A stretch of DNA of 64,000 bases from an uncultured Bacilli bacterium (lineage in GTDB: Bacteria; Bacillota_I; Bacilli_A; RF39; UBA660), in contig CAKOKR010000002.1 of assembly GCA_934095965.1 (NCBI GenBank), positions 1-64,000 of the forward strand. The letters are read 5' to 3'. This document shows, piece after piece, positions 33,529-43,610 of this stretch. The first letter of the stretch is position 1; every line of letters starts with the position of its first letter. A program made the position numbers and the translations under genes. Below the pieces are notes generated by a model. That model did not search any database, was not told the origin of the DNA, and saw only the letters and a program-made list of their open reading frames with translations.

Positions 33529-34143
33529 CTATTCCTCACAATCTATAACTTCAATATTAACAATTTTTCCTTTTTCTCTATCGACTTTTATAATATTAAC
33601 ATCTATAAATGAATCATCTAATATTACTTTTCCTTGATATGACAAAATTAATCTATCATCATAATTAAAACCTTTATCTAAATAATCAAGTAAATACCCC
33701 ATTATAGCACCTTTCTGAGTAAAAACAACAATATCTTTATTAACACACTTTTTTATAATTCTATCCATTGCTATATTCATTCTTTTACTAACTTCATTTA
33801 AAGACTCACCATGTTTAAACTTAAAATCAAAATCTCTTTCTTGCATAAACCTAAGCATTTTAATATTTCTATTTTCCATATCTCCTACTCTAGTGTCATT
33901 TAAAAAAGAATTTATATTAATTGGTAAATCCCATCTTTTTGAATAATACTTAGCACAAGAAATACTTGATGCATAACTTGATGAATATATAACATCTGCT
34001 TTAATTTTTTTAGCAACTTTTACCGCAGCTTTCTCACCTTCAATAGACAAGACTCTCGTAGTTCTTTTTTGTTCCAAAGATTCATCAGTTTCATAAAATA
34101 TATTATCAATAACTAAATTATTACTAACAAAATATACAGTCAT
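33529..34143 (-). CDS. Histidine phosphatase-like protein lacking catalytic residues
   Basis: 204 residues with the fold pattern of the phosphoglycerate-mutase/histidine phosphatase superfamily: ADVIYSSSYASSISCAKYYS, a G-x-x-E-N segment and FKHGESLNEVSKRM. However the catalytic RHG near the N-terminus is replaced by SNN (MTVYFVSNN), and the second catalytic His (SHG) is replaced by TQKG (VVFTQKGAIM). Thus it is probably a pseudoenzyme with a binding or regulatory role. It is followed after 2 bases by pduL, so it is expressed with it. Confidence 0.65.
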   Translation of the reverse strand: MTVYFVSNNLVIDNIFYETDESLEQKRTTRVLSIEGEKAAVKVAKKIKADVIYSSSYASSISCAKYYSKRWDLPININSFLNDTRVGDMENRNIKMLRFMQERDFDFKFKHGESLNEVSKRMNIAMDRIIKKCVNKDIVVFTQKGAIMGYLLDYLDKGFNYDDRLILSYQGKVILDDSFIDVNIIKVDREKGKIVNIEVIDCEE

Positions 34144-34180
34144 AATACCACCACAATAATTTTATCAAAAAAATTTGTTA

Positions 34181-34209
34181 TTGACAATAGCAAGAAAATA
34201 AACTATATT
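34181..34209 (+). promoter_or_regulatory. Promoter of rnr
   Basis: TTGACA (34181-34186), 17 bases, TATATT (34204-34209), 22 bases before the rnr start. Confidence 0.75.
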
Positions 34210-34231
34210 AGAATTAAGGCGGGTATGTAGT

Positions 34232-36706
34232 ATGAAAAATGAATTAATTAAAATTTTTAAACCAACACCAAAAACATTAACTTTGAATGATATCAAAGAT
34301 GCATTAGGATACAAAAATATCACTAAGGCAGAAAGACGCCATATTGACAAAAATTTATTAAAACTAGAATTAGACGGGAAAGTTTATTATGATTTCATAA
34401 ATAATTGTTATTATATTTTTCCATCTAATTTTTTTGTTTCAAAAATTCATAAAATTCATGATGGCATCATAACTTTCGGTGTAAATGGTAAATATGAAGA
34501 AACAAAACTAAATAACAATGAAGCTAAGAAAAAAGATTTTATTGTTGTTAAAAAAGATAGTGATGGTTACAAACTAGTCAAAGTAATTGGTAAACCTGAA
34601 GAACTAGAAAACATTGATGACTTAGAAAAAATCTATAGTTTATTTAACCCTTACAGTGCATCATTTACATTTAAAGAATTACTTAAAATGACTAAATCTG
34701 ATGAAGATGAACTAAACAAAGTATTACAAGAATTAGAAAACGAAGGAATACTTTATCTTGATAATGAAGATGAACATTATAAAACTATGCCATCAAATTA
34801 TTTTGTAACAACTGCAGAATCTACACGTAAAGGCTTCTACACAGTTACATTAAATGGAATTACTTACAATCTTCCTTTAGAAAATAGTAATGGTATTCTT
34901 CCCTTTGATAAAGTTCTTCTTAAAAAAGATGGTAAAAACATATCTTTAGTAAAAATAATAAAAAGATCTTTACCAGATGTAGTTTGTGAAGTTGTAGATG
35001 AAAAAACAATTAAAGTCGTAGGTAACAGCAACATAAATATCAGATGTACTGAAGAATCATTCAAAAACTTACATCTACCAATTGGAACAAGATTCCTAGG
35101 TTGTGTTGGAACAAACGAAGTAAATAACATTTATAATGTTCATTTTAATAAAGTAATCGGACATAAATATGATGTTAATGCTGAACAAGAAGCCATTGTA
35201 ATAAATAATGGATTTTGGGTTCACTATTCAAAAGAAGAAGATGACCAAGCATATAAAACTAAAAACAAAGTTACCGAAGAAGACAAAGTTGGTCGTGTTG
35301 ATTTAACAAATAGAAAAATATTTACAATTGATGGTGCTGGAACAAAAGACATGGATGATGCTACATCAATTACAAAAAAAGATAATGGTAACTATCTTCT
35401 AGATGTTCACATTTCCCATGTTTCACGTTATATTCCAATAAATTCTCCACTTTTCATGAGAGCAGTTCACAACACAACCAGTGTATACTTAGCAAACAAA
35501 GTTGTTCACATGTTACATCCTCAAATATCAAATGGTATTTGTTCCTTAAATCCAAATGAAGAAAGACTTACAAAAACATATCGAATGGAAATTGATCCAC
35601 GCGGTAACATTATAGATTTTAATTACTTCGATAGTGTTATTAAATCAAGAAAGAAAATGACATATGAAGATTGTAATGAAATCTTTGAAAACAATAAAAT
35701 ACCTGATGGATACGAAGATTATGTTGATGAATTACTTCTAATGCAAGAACTTGCCCAAATAATTGAAAATCGTCGTCGTGAAAATGGATGTCTAGACTTT
35801 GGTAACAAAGAAATTGAATTTATTCTTGATGATGAAGATAAAATAATTGGTGTTACTACTAGAAGCCAAGGACCTGCAGAAAAAATAATTGAAAACTTCA
35901 TGGTGGCAACAAATGAAGCACTCGCAGAATTCATGTACAACTTAGGTATAGAATTCATCTACAGAAATCACGAAATACCATATGATGATAAAGTAAAAGA
36001 AACAGTAAAACTAATAACTCAAATTGGTTATAAAGTTGATTCAATAAAAAATGGTGATGATCCTCATGTTATTCAAAGAATTATTGATTCATTAAGTACT
36101 AAAGAAGAATTCTTTATTCTATCTTCCCTACTTTTAAGATCAATGCAAAAAGCATATTTTAGTACCGAAAACAAAGGTCACTATGGACTTGCATTAAATG
36201 CTTATTCTCAAACAACATCACCAATACGAAGATTAATGGATTTAATTATTGAATATATTCTAGATAATTTAGATAAAATCCTAGATGGCACAATTAACAT
36301 GGATGAATTAAAATCTACATTAAATAGTTTATGTCAAAGAGCGTCAATGATGGAACGTTGTGCAGATAAAGCTGAATATGAAAGTAATAAATTAAACATG
36401 ATAGATTATGTTTTAAAACATCAAGATTTGGAATACACTGCATATATTCAAGATATAACTCCAAGATACATGGTTATTAAAACAAAAGAATTAATCGAAG
36501 GTATAGTTTATTTTGAAGATATACTTGATGGGTTCTATGAATACAATCCAGATTGTAGATGGTTAGAAAATCCACACACAAGACATAGAATAACAATTGG
36601 AAGCAAACTAAACCTACAATTTAAAGAAGCAGACCGTGAATACAGAATATTAAAATTCTATGCAACAACTCTAACAAAAGAAAACATACTATCAAGAAAA
36701 AAGTGA
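34232..36706 (+). CDS. rnr: Ribonuclease R
   Basis: 824 residues: N-terminal winged-helix segments (LTLNDIKDALGY), cold-shock domains (about 60-300), the RNB catalytic domain with the Asp cluster in FTIDGAGTKDMDDA (about 370-383) and HISHVSRYI, and a C-terminal S1 domain (about 725-810). It degrades structured RNA 3' to 5' and takes part in trans-translation and rRNA quality control. It is slightly longer than average for the family, with a second N-terminal winged-helix-like repeat. It is monocistronic, with a bidirectional terminator. SmpB and secG are not adjacent. Confidence 0.95.
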   Translation: MKNELIKIFKPTPKTLTLNDIKDALGYKNITKAERRHIDKNLLKLELDGKVYYDFINNCYYIFPSNFFVSKIHKIHDGIITFGVNGKYEETKLNNNEAKKKDFIVVKKDSDGYKLVKVIGKPEELENIDDLEKIYSLFNPYSASFTFKELLKMTKSDEDELNKVLQELENEGILYLDNEDEHYKTMPSNYFVTTAESTRKGFYTVTLNGITYNLPLENSNGILPFDKVLLKKDGKNISLVKIIKRSLPDVVCEVVDEKTIKVVGNSNINIRCTEESFKNLHLPIGTRFLGCVGTNEVNNIYNVHFNKVIGHKYDVNAEQEAIVINNGFWVHYSKEEDDQAYKTKNKVTEEDKVGRVDLTNRKIFTIDGAGTKDMDDATSITKKDNGNYLLDVHISHVSRYIPINSPLFMRAVHNTTSVYLANKVVHMLHPQISNGICSLNPNEERLTKTYRMEIDPRGNIIDFNYFDSVIKSRKKMTYEDCNEIFENNKIPDGYEDYVDELLLMQELAQIIENRRRENGCLDFGNKEIEFILDDEDKIIGVTTRSQGPAEKIIENFMVATNEALAEFMYNLGIEFIYRNHEIPYDDKVKETVKLITQIGYKVDSIKNGDDPHVIQRIIDSLSTKEEFFILSSLLLRSMQKAYFSTENKGHYGLALNAYSQTTSPIRRLMDLIIEYILDNLDKILDGTINMDELKSTLNSLCQRASMMERCADKAEYESNKLNMIDYVLKHQDLEYTAYIQDITPRYMVIKTKELIEGIVYFEDILDGFYEYNPDCRWLENPHTRHRITIGSKLNLQFKEADREYRILKFYATTLTKENILSRKK

Positions 36707-36732
36707 TAAACATCAAAGTTTATCGCTTTTTT
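36697..36732. terminator. Bidirectional terminator between rnr and rmuC
   Basis: AAAAAAGTGATAAAC (36697-36711) pairs with GTTTATCGCTTTTTT (36718-36732), one G-T pair, between the convergent genes. Confidence 0.85.
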
Positions 36733-37822
36733 AATAAGAATCAATTTTGACAATATCTTCTTTATTACCAAGTTTATCCAAATCAACACTATTAATACTA
36801 TCAAATCTTTTAGTAATCTTTTCACTAGTTGTATGAAGTTCATCAATACTTTGATTTACACTCTTAACAGTTCTAGCTAATTTATCCCAACGATCTTTAT
36901 ATCTTGAAAATTCAACACTTAATTTATTTAACTCATCATGAATAACTTTAGCATATTTATCTCTTTCCATATTTTTAAGTATCATACTTATTATTGAAAC
37001 AGTACTAATTAATGTCGTAGGTCCAGCAATCCAAACTCTTTTATTATATGCATAATTTAGAAGTTCTGGATGATATGCATTTATTTCAGCAAATAAAGCT
37101 TCTGCAGGTAAAAACATAATAGCTTCATCCGTAGTTTCCCCAGGTATAATGTATTTTTCACTAATATCATTAATATGTTTTTTTACATCTTGAACAAATA
37201 ACTTTTCATGATATTCTCTCTCTTCTTTTGTTTTAGTTTTATCAGTCATTCTTTGATAATTTTCAAGTGGAAACTTAGAATCTATTGCAATAGTACCAAG
37301 TGGTGCTGGTGCATAAAGAATTGCATCCGCTATTGCTCCCGTAGATAATTTAACTTGAGTTTTATAAATACCATTTTTATTACTTCCAAAAGCATTATTT
37401 AAGATATATTCTAGATTTACTTCTCCAAAAGTACCTCTAGTTTTTTTATCAGTTAAAACACTTTGTAAAGAAACAATTTCTCCATTTAAACTATCAATCT
37501 TCTTCTGAGCTTCATCAATTTTATTAAGTCTTTCTAATACATTCATAAAAGTTTTATTACTCTTTTCAAAGTTTTGATCAAGTCGCTCATTAACTCTATC
37601 ATTAATAAGAGTTAATTTTTTTTCAATTCTCTCATTCAAAAGCTCAAAATCTTGAGTTAACACTTTTGAAAAACCATATTTAAACTCACCAATTTCTTTA
37701 TTTATATTAGCTTCAAAATGTCCAAGCCTTTCAGTCATTTCATTATTATTATTTTTTCTAAACACTAGCACTAATAAAAGTACTATAACTACACCAAGTA
37801 GTCCAACAATCACATATTCCAT
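36731..37822 (-). CDS. rmuC: DNA recombination protein RmuC homologue
   Basis: 363 residues: a short N-terminal membrane anchor (about 3-22), a long coiled coil (about 25-120), then the RmuC nuclease-like core with KKTRGTFGEVNLEYIL, AIDSKFPLENY and EAIMFLPAEALFAE. It belongs to the PD-(D/E)XK superfamily and limits DNA inversions in E. coli. It is the last gene of the ltaS-asnB-unknown-rmuC series (9-base gap upstream). Confidence 0.92.
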   Translation of the reverse strand: MEYVIVGLLGVVIVLLLVLVFRKNNNNEMTERLGHFEANINKEIGEFKYGFSKVLTQDFELLNERIEKKLTLINDRVNERLDQNFEKSNKTFMNVLERLNKIDEAQKKIDSLNGEIVSLQSVLTDKKTRGTFGEVNLEYILNNAFGSNKNGIYKTQVKLSTGAIADAILYAPAPLGTIAIDSKFPLENYQRMTDKTKTKEEREYHEKLFVQDVKKHINDISEKYIIPGETTDEAIMFLPAEALFAEINAYHPELLNYAYNKRVWIAGPTTLISTVSIISMILKNMERDKYAKVIHDELNKLSVEFSRYKDRWDKLARTVKSVNQSIDELHTTSEKITKRFDSINSVDLDKLGNKEDIVKIDSY

Positions 37823-37831
37823 AAATCCTCC

Positions 37832-38359
37832 TTATTTTTTTATTCTCTTTAAATCTATTATTTCATCTATATAAATTTGATTTAAATCTATTTCACACAA
37901 TTCATGATAAAGTCTCATAAAATTAGTATTAAATGGTTGATACAATGACCCACTATTTCTAATTCTTACACATTCACCTTTATCAAAAGTAATTATTATT
38001 TTTGTATTTTTTTTACAAATACTAAATGACGGAGCAACTAAATAAGAATAATCATCACTCATCCAAGTTACTACATCATCATGAACTAACAACTCATAAT
38101 TTGATAATCTTTTTAATCTTTTTTTATCACTATAATCAAATGGTAACCTACAATTAATTAAATCATTATATAATTTATTAAATATATCATAAACTCTTAA
38201 ATTACTTTCATCAATTATAAATTTATTATCACTTAAAATACTAAAATATAAATCCAAATTACCAGCAAACCAAATATTAAGTAAAACATTACTATTATAA
38301 CTTAAAGTTATACACGGATAATCTTCATAAGTTTTATTAACGCCTAACTTCTCAACCAT
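37832..38359 (-). CDS. Hypothetical protein between asnB and rmuC
   Basis: A 175-residue soluble protein that I do not recognise. It is mixed alpha/beta, with an aromatic-rich centre (TWMSDDYSYLVAPSFSI) and a C-terminal helix; it has no membrane segment and no Cys pair. It begins 3 bases after the asnB stop and ends 9 bases before rmuC, so it is clearly in that operon. Function unknown. Confidence 0.6.
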   Translation of the reverse strand: MVEKLGVNKTYEDYPCITLSYNSNVLLNIWFAGNLDLYFSILSDNKFIIDESNLRVYDIFNKLYNDLINCRLPFDYSDKKRLKRLSNYELLVHDDVVTWMSDDYSYLVAPSFSICKKNTKIIITFDKGECVRIRNSGSLYQPFNTNFMRLYHELCEIDLNQIYIDEIIDLKRIKK

Positions 38360-38362
38360 TAT

Positions 38363-40180
38363 TTATTCCCCTTGAAAAAAAGTTTCATACCATTTTATAA
38401 ATGTATATATTGTCCATATCTTTCTATAGTTATCCTTTTTACCACTTATATGTTCATCAAACATTTTATTAACTACTTTTGTATTAAAATATTTATTAGC
38501 AACATCACTATTCAAAGCTCTTTTTACTTCTTCCATAAATGTTCCTTCCTTCATCCATTCTCTAACAGGAACTGGAAAACCTAACTTTTTCTTTTTATAT
38601 GCTTCAGTTGGAATAACTTCCTTCGCAGCATCTCTTAATGCAACTTTTGTATTTTCTTTAGTAACTTTATAATCAAAAGGAAGACTTGATGCTACTTTAA
38701 ATACTTCTTTATCAATAAATGGAACTCTTCCTTCTAAGGATGATGCCATAGTCATTCTATCAGCTTTAAGAAGTATATCCTTCATTAACCAAAAATTAAT
38801 ATCTATCGCTTGCATCTTATCTATATTACTATAACCTTTAAATTCATTATATACATCACGAGTTACATCAATTGCTTGTAAACTATATTTATTTTTTAAT
38901 ACTTTATTAGCCATTTTCTTAGAAAAATTTCTATTAACACCAATATAGCTATTTTCTAATCTTTCTCCTCGTCTTACTAAGAAATTAAATCCTCTTCCTT
39001 CTGGAAATATTCCTGCTATTTTACCAATTATATGTCTTATCGGATAAGGAATTTTATTATATCCTTGATAATCAACTTCTTCTCTATAATAGTTATATCC
39101 TCCAAAGAATTCATCAGCACCTTCACCAGATAAAACAACCTTTAAATCTTTACTTGCAAGTTTAGCAACAAAATATAATGATATCGCCGCTGGATCACTC
39201 GTAGGTTCATCTAAATGATACATAATATTCCCAATATTTTCTAAATATTCTTCTTTAGTAATAATCTTACTTTTATTTTCAATACCAAGTTTACTTGCTA
39301 AATCTTTAGCATACATTGTTTCATCATACTTTTTATTTTCATAACCAACCGTATAAGTTTTATTTGGTTTAGCTAAAGATACAATATATGATGAATCAAC
39401 CCCACTTGATAAAAAAGAACCAACTTCAACATCTGCAAGTAAATGTCTTTTAACACTATCCTCCATTACATTACCAATATTTTTCACAGCTTCTTCATAA
39501 CTCATATTTTTTTCTTTAAAATCAAGTTTAAAATATTTATTAATTTTTATATCTCCATCTTTAAATAATAAACTAGAACCAGCATCCAATCTATAAACAC
39601 CTTTAAAGAAAGTTTCATTCGTAGGTACAAAACTAAATTCAAGATAAGTTTCTAAAATACTTTCATTAAACACTTTATCAAATTCAGGTACATCTAAAAA
39701 TGCTTTTATTTCTGATGCAAACATGAAAGCTTTATTCATATAAGCATAATACATCGGTTTAATACCAAAATTATCACGTGCTAAAAATACTTCATTTCTA
39801 TTTTTATCATAAATTGCAAATGAAAACATACCCCTTAAATGTTTTGGTAAATCTGTATGCCACTCTTCATAACCATGAACTAAAACTTCCGTATCACTCT
39901 TAGTTTTAAAAGTATGACCAAGTTTTACAAGTTCTTCTTTTAACTCAATATAATTATAAATTTCTCCATTATAAACAGTAACAATACTTTCATCTTCATT
40001 AAACATTGGTTGATCACCCGTAGATAAATCAATAATTGATAATCTTCGATGACCAAAAGCAACATCACCATCTATAAAATAACCCTCACCATCAGGTCCA
40101 CGATGAGATATTCTATCATTCATCTTTTTAATTACATCATTCTTTTCACCTTTTTTAATAATACCAACAATTCCACACAT
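38363..40180 (-). CDS. asnB: Asparagine synthase (glutamine-hydrolysing)
   Basis: 605 residues. The start must be ATG 40180, since Cys2 (MCGIVGI) becomes the N-terminal nucleophile of the class II glutaminase domain (about 2-210, with SHRGPDGEGY). The synthetase domain carries SSGVDSS as the ATP pyrophosphatase loop (about 250-256) and GEGADEFFGGY. It makes Asn from Asp, Gln and ATP. B. subtilis paralogues with this architecture also amidate cell-wall precursors, and the neighbour here is ltaS, but the substrate cannot be decided. It lies 1 base after ltaS. Confidence 0.93.
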   Translation of the reverse strand: MCGIVGIIKKGEKNDVIKKMNDRISHRGPDGEGYFIDGDVAFGHRRLSIIDLSTGDQPMFNEDESIVTVYNGEIYNYIELKEELVKLGHTFKTKSDTEVLVHGYEEWHTDLPKHLRGMFSFAIYDKNRNEVFLARDNFGIKPMYYAYMNKAFMFASEIKAFLDVPEFDKVFNESILETYLEFSFVPTNETFFKGVYRLDAGSSLLFKDGDIKINKYFKLDFKEKNMSYEEAVKNIGNVMEDSVKRHLLADVEVGSFLSSGVDSSYIVSLAKPNKTYTVGYENKKYDETMYAKDLASKLGIENKSKIITKEEYLENIGNIMYHLDEPTSDPAAISLYFVAKLASKDLKVVLSGEGADEFFGGYNYYREEVDYQGYNKIPYPIRHIIGKIAGIFPEGRGFNFLVRRGERLENSYIGVNRNFSKKMANKVLKNKYSLQAIDVTRDVYNEFKGYSNIDKMQAIDINFWLMKDILLKADRMTMASSLEGRVPFIDKEVFKVASSLPFDYKVTKENTKVALRDAAKEVIPTEAYKKKKLGFPVPVREWMKEGTFMEEVKRALNSDVANKYFNTKVVNKMFDEHISGKKDNYRKIWTIYTFIKWYETFFQGE

Positions 40181-40181
40181 T

Positions 40182-42128
40182 TTAATCACCTATAACTTTC
40201 TTATAATAATTGTTTTCCATAATATTTTTACTCATTAGTACTTTATTATTAACTATTTTATTCATTGTATTTATATATTCATCTGTTACCGTTATTCCAT
40301 CAATAGGTACAAACCTTTTAGTATTAGCAAAATATGTTCCTTTATCACTTACCCAACTTCTGTTTCCAAATATTGCCAGACCTTCATTTGTACTTAAAAT
40401 ATCTTTACCAATAATTAATCTAGAATCATATTTAACACCAAATAAATTATATATTGTTGGAAGAACATCAATCTGACTACCAACTTTATCAACTTCTACT
40501 GTGTCCATCTTATTATTCCATAATATAAAATTACTTTTATTTACTAGAACTACACTATCTTTTTTATAACTACTTATTTCATTTATTTCATTAATACTCA
40601 TATAATATGGATAATGATCTCCTACTAAAGCAATAACAGTATTATCCAAAACTCCAGCATCTTGAAGACTAGAAATTAATTTTTCTAAAGCTCTATCAAG
40701 TTCAATCTGAGCTGCTAAATATGCTAAAGTTTTTTCACTATAATTTAAACCATCTACTAATTTTTTATTCTTCTTAGCTATTGCACTTTTACTCCATCCA
40801 TAATCACCATGACCACTTACTGTTACATAATATGTAAAAAATGGTTTATCACTATTTATATAATCATTAACTGTTGCATTAATCATTTCTAAATCACTCT
40901 CTGGCCATATCTTACAATTAATACTTTTCTCTAACCCATTATTACACCCTTTAAAATTATCAAAACCTAAACTCTTCAAATAAATATATCTATTTTGAAA
41001 ATATATACTATGATCATGATAAGCATATGTATTATATCCCATATCATTAAAAACCTTACCAATACCAAATGGATACTCATTACTACCATTTTTCCAAGGA
41101 CTCAAAAAACCAGATGCTGCAACTAACCCAGTAAGTTCTTGAAATTCTCCTCCAATTGTACTACTAATCGTCGGTGTATAAAAATTATTAAACTTAAACC
41201 CACCATTAACAAGTTTATATAACGTCGGAGTTAAATATTCACTAACAGCTATTTCATTAAAACTTTCTGCCATAAATAGTATTAAATTTTTACCCTTAAA
41301 ATATTCAGTATATTTATTTTTTAAAGTGCCACTTTCGTTTTGAAAGTACTCATGCATCTCTTTTATAGTTTGATTATTCTCATTACTAATTAATTTATCA
41401 AAATCTATATTTAAATTATTATACCCATATATAATTTCATCAGATGGGATATTCCCATTAGTCATATCATTATCTTTATTTATAATACTTATACTTTCTT
41501 TAAACCCAAATAAACTTCTATAACTATCAATTAAAAATGTATGAAATACACCAAACTTCTCTATATTTAAAGAAACATTATTAACTTTATAATAAAGTTC
41601 ATATGCATCATTCTTTTTAATATTTAAACTAAATATAAATATAAAATAAATTAAAATAGATAAAATTGTTTTAATAGCACTTATTTTAATACTTTCTTTT
41701 TCAATAACAATTATATGATTAAATATAAGAAGAACAATAAATGGCAACATAAAAAGTAATACTCCGATTGCATTTGATAAAACTACCATCAAACCATCAC
41801 CAGCAAAAGATGCCACTTGATCAGTTGCTCCAATAAGTCCCCAATCAAAATAAAAACTAAATAATCTAAATACACATAACTGAATACTATAAAGTAATCC
41901 AAGCAAAAATATATTAATTAAAAACAATGCTTTATTAACATTTCTATTAAATAATTTCCCTATTCCATGAAAAAGAACAGTAATAAATAAACTAAATATT
42001 AAAACATACCAAATACTATTATTAAATATACTTATATGTGTTAATATTCTACTTACTACTTCCATATAGATTAAAATAAAAAAAGTAATAATACCAAAAT
42101 GAAATTTTCTTAACCTAAATTTTTTCAT
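40182..42128 (-). CDS. LtaS-type sulfatase-fold membrane synthase
   Basis: 648 residues: five N-terminal membrane helices (within about 10-180), an extracellular linker, then a sulfatase/alkaline-phosphatase-fold domain with the metal ligand in LFMAESFNEIA, a probable nucleophile Thr in SSTIGGEFQEL, SGHGDYGW and LVGDHYPYY. LtaS polymerises glycerol-phosphate from phosphatidylglycerol into lipoteichoic acid. The phosphoglycerol transferase family is sure; the exact polymer is inferred. It is the first gene of the operon, with a palindrome-bearing promoter about 100 bases upstream. Confidence 0.85.
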   Translation of the reverse strand: MKKFRLRKFHFGIITFFILIYMEVVSRILTHISIFNNSIWYVLIFSLFITVLFHGIGKLFNRNVNKALFLINIFLLGLLYSIQLCVFRLFSFYFDWGLIGATDQVASFAGDGLMVVLSNAIGVLLFMLPFIVLLIFNHIIVIEKESIKISAIKTILSILIYFIFIFSLNIKKNDAYELYYKVNNVSLNIEKFGVFHTFLIDSYRSLFGFKESISIINKDNDMTNGNIPSDEIIYGYNNLNIDFDKLISNENNQTIKEMHEYFQNESGTLKNKYTEYFKGKNLILFMAESFNEIAVSEYLTPTLYKLVNGGFKFNNFYTPTISSTIGGEFQELTGLVAASGFLSPWKNGSNEYPFGIGKVFNDMGYNTYAYHDHSIYFQNRYIYLKSLGFDNFKGCNNGLEKSINCKIWPESDLEMINATVNDYINSDKPFFTYYVTVSGHGDYGWSKSAIAKKNKKLVDGLNYSEKTLAYLAAQIELDRALEKLISSLQDAGVLDNTVIALVGDHYPYYMSINEINEISSYKKDSVVLVNKSNFILWNNKMDTVEVDKVGSQIDVLPTIYNLFGVKYDSRLIIGKDILSTNEGLAIFGNRSWVSDKGTYFANTKRFVPIDGITVTDEYINTMNKIVNNKVLMSKNIMENNYYKKVIGD

Positions 42129-42225
42129 AAATACCTCACCTCCATTATACCACTAAAACCCCATATTTACCTAATCTAATTTACACTATTTTACAACTAT
42201 TAACACTTCTAACTAACTACAGTTT

Positions 42226-42255
42226 CAATATAACATATGTTTGTTATATTGTCAA
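42226..42255 (-). promoter_or_regulatory. Promoter with operator-like palindrome ahead of ltaS
   Basis: On the minus strand TTGACA (42250-42255), 17 bases, TATATT (42227-42232). A perfect 10-bp inverted repeat CAATATAACA/TGTTATATTG (42226-42235 and 42242-42251, spacer 6) covers the -10 and reaches the -35. This is the layout of a repressor operator. The regulator is not identifiable here. Confidence 0.7.
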
Positions 42256-42320
42256 TACAATTTCTATTTTTTTATAATATCTCATATTGTACACTTATTT
42301 TTTAACAAACAAAAAGAAAG

Positions 42321-43610
42321 TCAACTAACAACTTTCTTCAAATTATTATTATCAATTATAAATACATCATTAGTAATACTTTTAATCATCGGATAACTAA
42401 TATTATTTAAAACATCATTTAAATATCCAACCCCACTAATAATAGGTACTTCAAAACTAATTAAATTAATAGTTCCATCATCACTAATTTTACTATAATA
42501 TAATTTATAATATTGACCTTCACTACTTATAATAAGTAAATTATTATTTGTAACAACTACCCTTACTACATCAGATATATCTAAAATTTTATCATCCACC
42601 ATGGCTTTGCCATTTTTTAAATAATATCTAACACCATTAACATTATAATCATCATAACCATAATAATGAGTCTCAACTAAATCAAAACTAACCTCTTCAT
42701 ATACAGGACAAACATAATACTTATTTAAATCAACTCCTGATAAAGAAAACAATACATTATTTATAACAATTAAACAAATACCTACATAAATACCTGCATC
42801 AAATATTTTAACATTAGAATCTTTATTATTATTTTTCTTATAAATTCTAGCACTAAAAAGCAAATAAATTAAACTCATAAGTATTGATGTAATCATTGAA
42901 TTAATAGTAATACTAATAGGTACATCACTTAAATAACTACATCCAGTAACTAAATTAACTTCTCCAAGTAAAACACAAAAATCATAAAAACTATGTAAGA
43001 AAATTAAAGCCCAAATATTTCTACTTATATGATAAATGGTACCAAATAATACCCCAATAGCTGTTGCTTGAAAAATCTGAACCACCGTAGTTAACAAATC
43101 TTGTCCAGCAAATAAATTAGTTAAATGAACAAAACCAAATATTACACCACTTAAAACTATAGAAAAAATAACTGCTTTACTACTATTTCCATATTCATCA
43201 AGTAATATCCCTTCAATTATTCCTCTAAAAAATACTTCTTCAAATATACCAATACATATTGCATACAACACCAAACTAATTAAATCCCCACTATTTGCAC
43301 TAAATAAATTATTTAAATTAGTAAGTAACACTAATATACTTAACACTACAATTGGTATACATAAAAATACACTTTTTCTAAAACCTAATCTTTTTTCTTT
43401 AAATATCTTTACTCTTTTTAAAACAACACACAAGAATACTGCAAACAAAACCATTGTTATTTCACTTGCTAAATATAATGTATATTTTCCATTAAATGAT
43501 TGATATATAGGTAAAGCAATTAAACTACCTAATAAATTAGAAACTATTTCAAAACCAATAAATATAATAACTACTTTAATTAATGTTTTAACTAAATTTT
43601 TATTCATCAT
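42321..43610 (-). CDS. CPBP (CAAX/Abi) intramembrane metalloprotease
   Basis: 429 residues: about eight membrane helices in the first 270 residues, with the CPBP motifs EEVFFRGIIEG (Glu-Glu and Arg), FGFVHL and, in a later helix, HSFYDF. An extra C-terminal extracytoplasmic domain (about 300-429) has no recognised family. Members of this family cleave prenylated or membrane substrates, or protect against bacteriocins. Its start overlaps the yebC stop (TAATG), placing it last in a five-gene operon. Confidence 0.82.
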   Translation of the reverse strand: MMNKNLVKTLIKVVIIFIGFEIVSNLLGSLIALPIYQSFNGKYTLYLASEITMVLFAVFLCVVLKRVKIFKEKRLGFRKSVFLCIPIVVLSILVLLTNLNNLFSANSGDLISLVLYAICIGIFEEVFFRGIIEGILLDEYGNSSKAVIFSIVLSGVIFGFVHLTNLFAGQDLLTTVVQIFQATAIGVLFGTIYHISRNIWALIFLHSFYDFCVLLGEVNLVTGCSYLSDVPISITINSMITSILMSLIYLLFSARIYKKNNNKDSNVKIFDAGIYVGICLIVINNVLFSLSGVDLNKYYVCPVYEEVSFDLVETHYYGYDDYNVNGVRYYLKNGKAMVDDKILDISDVVRVVVTNNNLLIISSEGQYYKLYYSKISDDGTINLISFEVPIISGVGYLNDVLNNISYPMIKSITNDVFIIDNNNLKKVVS

